Assembly: GCA_018398805.1 (NCBI GenBank)
Contig: JAGFBZ010002943.1
Span: forward strand, 1-64,000
Length of the DNA: 64,000 nt
From: Hirundichthys speculiger
Lineage: Eukaryota; Chordata; Actinopteri; Beloniformes; Exocoetidae
Direction of reading: 5' to 3'
Both the position numbers and the translations under genes were made by a program. The stretch's first letter is position 1; every line of letters starts with the position of its first letter. Shown here one piece after another: positions 23,890-56,454 of this stretch. The notes beneath the pieces are model-generated. The model saw only the letters and a program-made list of their open reading frames with translations. It had not been told where the DNA came from and ran no database searches.

Positions 23890-24590
23890 ATACATATGGA
23901 TATAAATAACATATGGATATAAATATCCATATGTGATCGTACTGTGGAATAAATATCTGGACTCTATTGACCGGAAAAATGTTTGCCTTTTACCCAACCG
24001 ATATCTGCTGACCAACAAAGTTAGAGAAATCTCATACGAGTTAATTCATAAATGTTATCCGTCTGATGATCACATTATTAAAACATTCAAGAGAGACATT
24101 GACTTGAATTGTACGTTCTGTTCTGCTACTGCTGAAACTGTTACTCATTTATTTGTAAAAAGCCTCTGGACTGATATCTGTAACTACATAGATAATCATA
24201 TTGAAGCTGACTTCAAATTGTTTTGGAAGGATGTATTGTTTGGAATTTTTGACTGTAATAGAAGTAAAGCAAGACCTAAAGAAACATTTATTATTAATTT
24301 CATTATAATTTTAGCAAGATTCCATATTCACAAATGTAAATTTACACATAGAAAGCCTTCTTTTGTTGCTTTCCATAATGAAGTCATACAATACATGGAT
24401 TCCATAAAGTTCTCCAATAACCAAAAGGCCATCAAAACATCTAATATTTGTGTTCACTTTAATATTTTCAAGTGAAATGTTATCCCCCTGGCTTATATGG
24501 TTCTTTGTTTGCATTTATCACTTTTTTGTATGTGATACAATCCCTGCATTTTTTTGTAACTGTTAAATATTTTTAAAAAAAAAAAATATA
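23890..24590 (+). pseudogene. L1-like LINE, 3' end with ORF2 tail
   Basis: An open frame at 23933-24475 (180 codons) matches the C-terminal part of L1/Tx1-type ORF2: KVREISYELIHKCYPSDDHI, then a Cys-x2-Cys...His motif in NCTFCSATAETVTHLF, then a basic tail. A short UTR and an A-rich end (24566-24590) follow. The reverse transcriptase and endonuclease are absent, so this is a 5'-truncated copy whose last 180 codons remain open. Confidence 0.85.
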
Positions 24591-26406
24591 TATATATTTT
24601 TTTTTTTAAAAGTAATGACTGGGTGGAATATCTGGGCCAAATCCATCTCAGTGAAATGAACCAGTAATCTCAAATCTCAAACCACTAAATCACAATGTCC
24701 TGACAACGATGAAAGACAAAAAAATTCTGCAATGTAAACTGACAAACTCTATTGAAAGCTGAGCAAAGCTAAAAGGAGACAAGAAGGGAAAAAAAATAAA
24801 CAAAAAAAAAGGATAGGAATGACCGTTGTCCTTTTTTTCTTTAGTGAACTTTATTCTTAATCTTTAAATACTCGTGATACTGACACTGATTTCAACCTTA
24901 TCAAAGCTCTGAATCCCAGATTAGGTGAAGAATGTAAAACAGAAAAAGTTTGTAATGCTGATATCTCTTGGGATGAGCTCAACACCTCACTGGGAGATCT
25001 TTGAAAAAACCGTTCCAGCAACCAACTCACGTGAGATTTTGCTTTTGTTCTAGGGTTTTTTGTTTGTTTGTTTTTTATCTTCAAAAGTGTGTGACTTTAT
25101 TTGACATTTCACAGAGCATCAAAGCATTTTTCCCCCAATATATTTTGGCTTCAATATAACGATACTGCGATTTTCTCTGGGTAGTTTGCCGTTTTGTAAA
25201 GGTAATGAATGAAATCCACATTTAAAGATTCTTTTGTTACCCAAATTTAACAAGAGAGAACAATCCTGTAGTGAAAATTTGGTCTGAGGAAAAAAAAAAA
25301 AAAAAAAAAAAGAGTTCATTCTTAACAACATATCTGCCACTGTGCATTTGTTCATGTCTCTAGTTTCCATTTCATCTTTAACCGGTACAATCTGCACAAG
25401 CACAATTCTATAAAGAATAATCAGAATGCACACCTGAAAGTTACCTTTGACAATTCGGACCACACCTGCGTGCACACACATGTAATGCATGTTACATTAT
25501 AATGGTGTTTTTGTTTTTTTTTTAAACCTGTTTATTCACAATCTCACCACTACAGGAATGTAGGGTACCATCTTCATCACACAGTGTTGTTGACTTCCTG
25601 TCTTTATTACACCAACAGCTGAGCCAAGTCTCTCTACCTGGACAGATAAAGAAGCAGCTGCAGGGTCATCAACAAGCCACAACAGTTCACCATCAGTTGG
25701 AACCTTCTCAGCCTTCTAGAACTTCTCTCCAAACAGTTGCTTTGCTTCCTCCTGTTGACGCAGAAGCAACACAGCGTGCAGACTTCACGCTAGTCACACG
25801 TGAGGAGGCGGTTTGGGACGTTCACTGATGGGGGCTACAATCTTCTTGGTTTCCTCCAAGAGGATGGTCTGGGAAAAGGGAACAGGTGTGTCCATCAGGT
25901 CCCATACCCAAGCCCCTCCCCTCTCCTTCCTGAGTGGGACGATGGCTGGACAGTCCAGCGGCATTTATACTTGGAACCTTCAGACATCTGAAAAGTGAAC
26001 CCAAGGATGAACCAGACTGACATTCTCTTTCCTGATATGTTTAGCTGATTTTCCCATGATTCCACACGAGGAAGCAGTGTGTTTGAGGTGTGCTTTAAAA
26101 TGCACAGGTGCCTCCAGGTAACTGCAATGTTGTCACTTAACCTATTAGACACTTCCAAAGCAGTGACATCATCATCTGGGCTTCACCAAACAGTTTAAAA
26201 GCATCATGATCTTATTTTAGTGTACGTGAACTTCAAATATAAAATAAAGTAATAATTTTCTCTCATCATTTAGCAAATAGAAATAATCTTGGCATTCCTA
26301 ACTGACCTAAAACAGGAAAAGTTTAGTGTTATTTAATGTCGATAAGAAAGACAGTGTAAAAAGACACAAACCCTGAGTGTGTAAATATCTGGTTTTCACT
26401 GGGCGC
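24591..26406. other. Intergenic, no recognisable gene
   Basis: Several A- and T-runs (24600-24612, 24790-24812, 25288-25312) and short frames. Nothing has a recognisable domain, splice pattern or transposon end. Confidence 0.4.
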
Positions 26407-27476
<1,070 letters not shown>

Positions 27477-27482
27477 TTTATT
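27477..27482 (-). terminator. Candidate ptar1 polyadenylation signal
   Basis: TTTATT on the plus strand, i.e. AATAAA on the minus strand, about 515 bp after the ptar1 stop codon. Other AATAAA words exist further on, so the position is a guess. Confidence 0.3.
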
Positions 27483-27993
27483 TAAGTGGTTACTTTGTAT
27501 CCAGTATTTAATCTTTTTAGTCTACTAGTATCTTCTATAAGTATGAGCTAGTCTGGAGTTCTACATAGTCAGTTATCAGTCAGACTGTGTATCTGGCCCC
27601 CCCCCTCACCTCCGATGCTCCACCTTCTGTCAGTCATTCACATTATCTCTCTGTTGAGATACTTTCGTAGAAATAAAGTCAGAGGTGCGACTGAATACCA
27701 ACCTGGTAACCATTTAAACAACAGAAATTTGACCAAAAGCATTGAGAATCTTGAAAAAGTCTACTACCAAACAGCCTGTGTGCTGAATGCAGCTGTGAAG
27801 GCAGATCTCTGCTCTGAAGTGAAACTGGCTCAGACGATGTTGAAACAATCCAGAGGTTTCTGAAAAGGAACATCCAAGACAATCAGCGCATCTGAGGAAC
27901 TATTCATATCAATCAGCACTACAGCTGAGCCTAAATCTGAGTCTAAAGGCAACTGTAGTGTTGAAAAGGGACGGAGCTCAAGTTGTCTCAGTC

Positions 27994-48824
<20,831 letters not shown>

Positions 48825-48880
48825 AGGCACCTTCTTCGTCTTCTTCTTTTTCTTCTTCTGTGATCAGGCAGGATGGCTCC

Positions 48881-48990
48881 GTCCTGGTGCGGTGCTGCCC
48901 CCCTCAGTCCTGGCGCGGTGCTGCCCCCCTCAGTCCTGGCGCGGTGCTGCCCCCCTCAGTCCTGGCGCGGTGCTGCCCCCCTCAGTCCTG
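48881..48990 (-). repeat. 26-bp repeat in ptar1 5' region
   Basis: Four tandem copies of GTCCTGGCGCGGTGCTGCCC plus CCCTCA, 57-166 bp upstream of the ptar1 start codon, hence in the 5' UTR or core promoter. The unit is G/C-rich and contains a CpG-rich GCGCGG core. Copies differ at a single base (GGTGC in the first). Confidence 0.93.
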
Positions 48991-49094
48991 CAAGCACGTT
49001 GGATACGAAACGTTTTTCTGTCGTAAAGGAATCATAACAGAGTAATAAACACATGATGTAGACTGTTATTTTAAATCAAGAGGAAATTAATTTT

Positions 49095-49252
49095 ATATTT
49101 TATATTGTTTCTAGATTGTTTACTGTGATATCGTGCTTTTGTGTTTTTCTTGTTTTTCTCTCCTGCTGCCATGTGGAGCTGCTAAACTGATTTTCACAGT
49201 TAATGTTGGTAACAATGTGAACAGTGACAATAAAGGATTTGAATTGAATAAT
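49095..49252 (+). mobile_element. Retroposon 3' end
   Basis: It matches 19500-19650 in the opposite orientation (CAGTTAATGTTGGTAACAAT, then GACAATAAAGGATTTGAATTG). It ends with a GAATTG-type tail. Confidence 0.75.
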
Positions 49253-50566
49253 TTACTGAAGCACTGTAGATTTTACAAATAAATACAATAATTAATACAA
49301 ATTATGATGCTACCTCAGTTTAAACTACTCTACTCAAACTTAAAATTAGACATTTCACATTTACAGTGATAAAATGCAAAAAAAAAAAAAAAAAAAAAAC
49401 ATTAAGGCAGCTGTAATATTTACATAAAAACGTTACATGTAATTGTGAATGACAGACCATTTTTTTGCAGAAAAAGTATTATAGATCTCAAACTATATCT
49501 CCTCCTTTATATTTCTGTATTTCCATACTTTTTATAAATTAAATGAATATAGTTATTATAATAATAATTTTGTATTGTTGTAAATTGTCAGTAAGGATTT
49601 CTCATACACTGGCATATCTACAGTACTGACACTGTTTTTAGCTAAATCTGAATACTTCCATACCCACTTACACTAATCTTGCTTACTTTTGTAAATGCTT
49701 ATACAGCTTATACAGCCATGTGCAAAAGTTAGTTCCCCTTTTTAATCCCTTTAGTAAAATCATAATAAAAATCATTTGATCATAGCGGGGTTAGTAGGTC
49801 TCAGACAAATAGAAACGTAACTGTGCTATTATATATTTATAAACCAAAAATTAAGCCATAAAGGGAAAAAAAATCATGTTGGTGGTAAAAACACAGTTGA
49901 CTTCATAGTTTACAGATCCTCCTTTTAATAGCAATAACTTGAAGTAACTGTTTTCTGTGTGTTATTACCAGTCAGTCACACCATTGTGCTATTCCTCTTT
50001 ACAACACTGCTTCAGTTTATTGTTTTATTTTTTTAGCATATCCTTTGGAACAGTTCTCTTAAAGTTCAGCATTCATTTGGGTTGAAGCCTGTAGGAATTC
50101 CAAAATCTTTAATATTTTATTTTATTTTTTTTTTCAGCCATGCTGATGTACATTTTCCAGTGTGCTTGTGATCATTGTAACTTTTGTATGTCCCAGTTTT
50201 GATCAAACTTCAGTTGCTGGACAGATGGCCTCACATTTGTCTCTGAGAATACAGTAGTATGCAGATGTTTCCAGCTGCCCAGGTCCTGCAGAACAACCCT
50301 GTTGATGGTGTGTATGACATGTTTCTATTGAAATACTGTTTATGTTTTTTCCCAACATGACATGGTGCATAAAGCCATACAACTCCACATTGGTCTTATT
50401 TGTTTGCACCTCTCACTCCAGTAGGTGAGATGAATATACTGCAGGATGCATGTACAGTGCAGGTGAACTGCTTAAGTGTTTTAACGGGCAAAAATCCACT
50501 CAAGTCTCCCTTTTTTTTAACTACTGTAGATATTTGTTTTTTTTTTTCCCATTTCACTTAAATAAT
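49253..50566. other. Intergenic, possible Tc1 debris
   Basis: AT-rich. The stretch 50200-50440 loosely resembles a diverged Tc1-like transposase read on the minus strand (KTNVELYGFMHHVMLGK), but the match is weak. Otherwise nothing is recognised; an A-run lies at 49379-49400. Confidence 0.35.
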
Positions 50567-51020
50567 AGACCTTAAGTTGGAATCAGAAGTTTACATTTGC
50601 TTATAAAATGACATGTAACCCTTTTTGTTTTGCTGCTTGACATTAAATCAGACTAAATTTGTCCTGTTTTAGGTCAGTTAGGGTTACCAAAATTATTTCT
50701 ATTTGCTAAATGCCAGAATAATGCAAAATACATTTATTTTAAGAGAATTTTCCTCAGTATTTGATAGTATTGCTTTAAACTGTATGACTTGAGTGAAATG
50801 TCTTGGCTTTCCTTCCAAAGGTTTCTCACAGTAGTTTGTTGATGTTGATCTGTTCCTCCTGACAGATCTGGCTTAACTGAGTCAGGTTTATAGGCTGCCT
50901 TGGTCATAGACTCCTCTTCACATCTGACCACAGATTTTCTACAGGAATGAGATCAGTCAAAACATTGACTTTGTTGTCCTTAAGCCAATGTGTAACTAAT
51001 TTGGAAGACCAAGTTGCACC
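50567..51020 (-). pseudogene. Tc1-like transposon fragment
   Basis: The left part (TTAAGTTGGAATCAGAAGTT) resembles a Tc1-like terminal repeat. On the minus strand a broken frame reads LISFL then VENLWSDVK-like residues, corresponding to the P-I/V-E-N-L-W block with the catalytic Glu of Tc1 transposases. Many stops; inactive. Confidence 0.6.
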
Positions 51021-51029
51021 CAAGGTTTC

Positions 51030-51325
51030 AATTCAATTGAATTCAATTTAATTTGATTGAATTCAATTCAATTCAGTTCAGTACAATTCAATTTTATTTG
51101 TATAGCGTCTGTTACAATATCATTTGTCTCGGCGCTTTACAAAAACCCAGATCATGACCCCCGAGTAAATATCATTAACTACAATTATAATATTAAATCC
51201 AAATCAAGGATAATGGCAAGTAAAAAACTCCCACATAGGGAGACAAAAATACCTTTAAGTCAAACAGAGGCAAGAAAAAACTCCACTTTAAGAGGAAGAA
51301 ACCTTGAGCAGGACCTGGATCATAT
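51030..51325 (-). mobile_element. LINE 3' UTR/tail, inverted
   Basis: It starts with an (AATTC)n tail (51030-51090), then TTTTATTTGTATAGCG, CTTTACAAAAACCC and AGAGGAAGAAACCTTGAGCA before CAGGACCTGGATC. This is the inverted 3' region of a very common fish LINE/SINE family. The GA-rich minisatellite begins exactly where the conserved block ends. Confidence 0.72.
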
Positions 51326-53590
51326 GGAGGACAGAGAGAGGATGGAGGACAGAGAGAGGATGGAGGACAGAGAGAGGACGGAGGACAGAGAGAGGACGGA
51401 GGACAGAGAGATGAGGACAGAGAGGAGGAGGACAGAGAGAGGATGGAGGACAGAGAGAGGAGGACATAGGACGAGAGAGGAGGACAGAGAGGATGGAGGA
51501 CAGAGAGGAGGACAGAGAGGATGGAGAGACAGAGAGAGGAGAGGATGGAGGACAGAGAGGAGGGAGGAGACAGAGAGAGGATGGAGGACAGAGAGAGGAT
51601 GGAGGACAGAGAGGATGGAGGACAGAGAGAGGAGGGAGGACAGAGAGGATTGAGGACAGAGAGAGGATGGAGGACAGAGAGGATGGAGGACAGAGAGGAT
51701 GGAGGACAGAGAGGACAGAGAGAGGATGGAGGACAGAGAGAGGATGGAGGACAGAGAGGAGAGGACAGAGAGGGAGGAGGAGAGACGACAGAGGAGGACG
51801 AGAGGAGGAGACAGAGGGAGGAGGACAGAGAGGAGGACAGAGAGAGGAGGACAGAGAGGATGGAGGACAGAGAGATGGAGGACAGAGAGGAGGGAGGACA
51901 GAGAGAGGAGGACAGAGATGAGGGAGGACAGATAGAGGAGGAGGACAGAGAGGATGGAGGACAGAGAGAGGATGGAGGACAGAGAGGATGGAGGACAGAG
52001 AGGATGGAGGACAGAGAGAGGAGGAGGAGAGAGAGGATGGAGGACAGAGGAGGGAGGACAGAGAGAGGATGGAGGACAGAGGAGGAGGATGGAGGACAGA
52101 GAGGATGGAGGACAGAGAGGATGGAGGACAGAGAGGATGGAGGACATGAGGACAGAGAGAGGATGGAGGACAGAGAGAGGAGGATGGAGGACAGAGAGGA
52201 TGGAGGAGACAGAGAGGATGGAGGACAGAGAGATGGAGGACAGAGAGAGGACAGAGAGAGGATGGAGGACAGAGAGAGGAGGCGAGAGAGGGATGGAGGA
52301 CAGAGAGGATGGAGGACAGAGAGAGGAGGGGGGACAGAGAGAGGATGGAGGACAGAGAGAGGATGGAGGACAGAGAGAGGATGGGAGGACAGAGAGGAGG
52401 GAGGACAGAGAGAGGATGGAGGACAGAGAGAGGATGGAGGACAGAGAGAGGATGGAGGACAGAGAGGAGGAGGAGGACAGAGAGGATGGAGGACAGAGAG
52501 AGGATGGAGGACAGAGAGGATGGAGGACAGAGAGGAGGATGGAGGACAGAGAGGATGGAGGACAGAGAGGAGGAGGACAGAGAGGAGGACAGAGAGAGGA
52601 CAGAGAGAGAGGATGGAGGACAGAGAGGATGGAGACAGAGAGAGGATGGAGGACAGAGAGGATGGAGGACAGAGAGGAGGATGGAGGACAGAGAGGATGG
52701 AGAGGACAGAGAGGATGGAGGACAGAGAGAGGAGGAGGACAGAGAGAGGATGGAGGACAGAGAGGAGGATGGAGGACAGAGAGATGGAGGACAGATGAGA
52801 GGACGGAGGACAGAGAGAGGACGGAGGACAGAGAGATGGAGGCAGAGAGGACAGAGAGAGGAAGAGAGGACAGAGAGGATGGAGGACAGAGAGGATGGAG
52901 GACAGAGAGAGGATGGAGGACAGAGAGAGGATGGAGGACAGAGAGGATGGAGGACAGAGAGAGGATGGAGGACAGAGAGAGGATGGAGGACAGAGAGGAT
53001 GGAGGACAGAGAGAGGATGGAGGACAGAGAGAGGATGGAGGACAGAGAGAGAGAGGAGTACAGAGAGAGGATGGAGGAGAGACAGGAGAGGGATGGAGGA
53101 CAGAGAGAGATGGAGGACAGAGAGAGGAGGAGGAGAGAGAGAGAGAGGAGATGGAGGACAGAGAGGATGGAGGACAGAGAGGGACAGAGGACAGAGAGAG
53201 GACGGAGAGGACAGAGAGAGGACGGAGACCAGAGAGAGGACAGAGAGCAGAGAGAGGATGGAGGACAGAGAGAGGATGGAGGACAGAGAGAGGATGGAGG
53301 ACAGAGAGGATGGAGGACAGAGAGATGGAGGACAGAGGAGGAGGACAGAGAGAGGATGGAGGACAGAGAGAGGATGGAGGACAGAGAGGACGAGGAGAGA
53401 GAGGACGGGACAGAGAGGATGGAGGACAGAGAGAGGACGGAGGACACAGAGGATGGAGGACAGAGAGGATGGAGGACAGAGAGGATTGGAGGACAGAGAG
53501 ATGGAGGACAGAGAGGATGGAGGACAGAGAGAGGATGGAGGACAGAGAGAGGATGGAGGGACAGAGAGGAGGGAGACAGATACCAGAGAG
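51326..53590 (+). repeat. 16-18-bp GA-rich minisatellite
   Basis: About 2.3 kb of GGATGGAGGACAGAGAGA with 14-18-bp variants (loss of GA or of GATG). Frames of 400-770 codons run along both strands only because the unit has no stop; they are low-complexity and not genes. Confidence 0.96.
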
Positions 53591-55250
53591 GATGGAGGAC
53601 AGAGAGAGATTACAGAGAGAGAGATACATATAGGATTACATATATATATGAGATTATTACAGAGATTACAGGATATGGATGGAGGACAGAGAGAGATTGG
53701 ACAGATATATTTATTACATATATATGGAGTACATAGATGAGGGATTAGATAGGAATTTATACAGATAGATTATTACATATATTAGATTTATTACAGGAGA
53801 TGGAGGACAGATATTATGAGACATATATTATTAGACATATAGTATTTTATTGACAGATATTATTTATGACAAAGAGATTATTACATATAGATTATTACAT
53901 ATATATATTACATAGATATTATTTAGGATTTACAGGATATATTATTACAGATATTATTTATGACATAGAGAGGATTATTATTACATATATTATTTAGACA
54001 TATATTATTTAGACATATATTATTTATTACAGGATATATTATTTTATTACATATATTATTTGATTACAGATATATTTAGGACAGATGGATGGATTACATA
54101 GATTATTTATTACATATATATTATGACAGATATTATGGAGGACAGAGATATGGATGGAGGACATATAGGGATATTTATTACCATATATATTATTTATTAC
54201 ATTACAGAGAGGATTTATTACAGAGAGGAGGGATTACAGAGATATTTATTTATTACAGATATATTATTTATGATATAGGATTATTAGGATACAGAGAGGA
54301 TGGAGGACAGAGAGAGGATGGAGGACAGATATAGGATTACATACAGAGAGAGATTTATTAGACATATAGGATTAGGATTACATATAGAGGATGGAGGACA
54401 TATAGATTACAGAGATTACATATATTATTAGACATATGGATGACATAAGAGGATTATTACCATAAGAGGATGGAGGACAATTTATTAGGATTTATTACAG
54501 ATATTAGAGGATTTATTCAGAGATTTATTACATAGATTTATTACATAGATTTAGAGACATATATAGAGAGATGGAGGACAGAGAGGATTTAGGACAGAGA
54601 GGATGGAGGACAGAGAGAGGAGGGAGGACAGAGATTAGGATTACAGAGGAGACAGGATTATTAGGATTACAGAATTAGGATTAGGACAGAGAGGATGGAG
54701 GACAGAGAGAGGATGGAGGACAGAGAGGATGGATTACATAGAGATTACAGGACATATATAGGACAGAATTACAGAGAGATGGACAGGAGGACATAGAAGA
54801 GGAGGACAGAGAGGATGGAGGACAGAGAGGCAGAGATATGGATGGATTACGATAGGATTTAGGACATATATAGATTTATTAGGACAGAGATAGGATGGAG
54901 GACAGAGAGATATTACAGAGAGGATTAGATTACAGATATATTATTTTACAGAGAGAGGACAGGACAGAAGGATGGAGGACAGATATATTATTTAGGACAG
55001 ATATAGGATTTTATTACATAGAGATTTAGGACAGAGAGAGGATGGAGGACATAGAGGATTTAGGACCTAGAGATTAGGATTACAGATTTATTATTACATA
55101 TGGATTATTTATTACAGAGATTTAGGACAGATAGATATTATATTACAGAGAGGATTACAGAGAGAGGATATAGATTATATGGAGGACAGAGATTCAGAGA
55201 CAGATATATTATTTTAGGACAGAGATTATGGAGGACAGAGAGAGGATTAG
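53591..55250 (+). repeat. Same minisatellite with patchy G-to-T change
   Basis: The units can still be aligned to the left part of the array, but G positions are replaced by T in clusters while A, C and T are mostly unchanged. For example 53701-53718 reads ACAGATATATTTATTACA where the array unit reads ACAGAGAGATGGAGGACA. Unchanged units are interspersed (54299-54330, 54690-54730), and normal units return at about 55250-55390. Confidence 0.85.
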
Positions 55251-55390
55251 GACGAGAAGGAAGACAGAGAGAGGATGGAGGACAGAGAGTAGGAGAGATA
55301 TGGAGGACAGAGAGATCAGAGAGGATGGAGGACAGAGAGAGATGGAGGACAGAGAGAGGATGGAGGATGGAGGACAGAGAGAGGAGAGAC
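55251..55390 (+). repeat. GA-rich minisatellite, right end
   Basis: Ordinary GAGGATGGAGGACAGAGA units resume and then stop before AGACACAAATGACTGAATG. Confidence 0.9.
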
Positions 55391-55411
55391 ACAAATGACT
55401 GAATGAAATGA

Positions 55412-56111
55412 CTAGTTTCAAGTTTCAAGTTTATTTGTTCAGGGACAATGATGCACATTAATGAACATTTCTGTAAATGAGCAAGTTTATAGCTGATTAG
55501 CTAATTTTCAACTGTAGTCCCTGGGCAGGATGTTAATTACCTAGTGTAAAAACATACAAGTACATATAACTCAATAATACAATTACAAAATACATAATTT
55601 CAAATTTACATTTCCAAGCACACATTTCAAAGCATCTGTCTACTTAGTGCACACACTTCTGGTTCTTCTTCAACCAGTCTTTGAGCTTTCCTTTAAAAGC
55701 AGAGAAAGTCGAGCATTCCCTTGTTGTGGAGGGAAGATTGTTCCAAATGTCCCCAGGTCCAGGTCCTGGTGTTCAGGTCCAGGTCCTGGTGTTCAGGTCC
55801 AGGCCCTGGTGTTCAGGTCCAGGCCCCGGTGTTCAGGTCCAGGCCCTGGTGTTCAGGTCCAGATGTGATACGAGTACCAATGCCCAGCTAGTGAAACAGT
55901 AGTCAACGTGGGAGAAGATCATGCAGTGTAAAAACATCAGAGCTGCAGTATTAGTTAATGAGTTTCTTATTTGTCTGAAGTTTGCCAGATTGTGTTTAAC
56001 CGAATTGGACACCTTTTTAATGTGTTTCCTGAATGAAAGTGTCGAGTCCAGGATGACTCCGAGATATCTAAACTCGTGTACCAACGAGAGCTCCTCCCCT
56101 CCCAGAAACAC
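55412..56111 (-). pseudogene. LINE reverse-transcriptase C-terminus
   Basis: The minus-strand frame 56111-55833 reads LVHEFRYLGVILDSTLSFRK and then NFRQIRNSLTNTAALMFLHC and FSHVDYCFTSWALV, the thumb/C-terminal part of a non-LTR reverse transcriptase. After a 20-bp minisatellite the frame resumes with AFKGKLKDWLKKNQK (about 55690). The 3' UTR ends in a (TTGAAAC)n tail at 55412-55430. Confidence 0.82.
55757..55864. repeat. 20-bp minisatellite inside the LINE
   Basis: About 5.5 copies of GGTCCAGGTCCTGGTGTTCA. Units vary only at GTCC/GCCC and CTGG/CCGG. It replaces coding sequence of the surrounding LINE. Confidence 0.95.
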
Positions 56112-56454
56112 ACCTGATCAGGTGATTTTTTTTGGTGGTTGTTTTGCAAAATACATACAGACACTTTTTTTGACGTTTAAGGAAAGACATGAGGAAAGAC
56201 CACATAAACATAAACAGATGCAGGTAGCAGCACTGAGGTGAGATGGTCAGAGGACTAGATCACCGGTCACCACGGCAACCGACACCCTGAACACACCTAC
56301 ACACACAGGTGGAGGTAAACGCTGGGATGGACAGAGGAGGGAACTGCAAGTCAGCATGAAACTCAGGAAACTCTGACCTGAAAACATACGGAAAGAAAAG
56401 AGAAAAAAGAGGGCAAAACAGCACAACAAGCTACAGGAAAGAAAATGGAGCACA
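56112..56454. other. Intergenic spacer
   Basis: No gene or repeat recognised between two LINE copies. Confidence 0.4.

Noticed and set aside
51288..53740. Very long open frames (up to about 770 codons) on both strands
   Set aside because: They are translations of the GA-rich 16-18-bp minisatellite. Every phase is open because the unit contains no stop, the products are low-complexity, and no splice sites or initiation context support a gene.
53591..55250. A separate AT-rich satellite inserted in the GA array
   Set aside because: Its words map one-to-one on the GA-rich unit after G-to-T replacement and retain the same C positions, so an independent repeat is less likely than an altered version of the same array.
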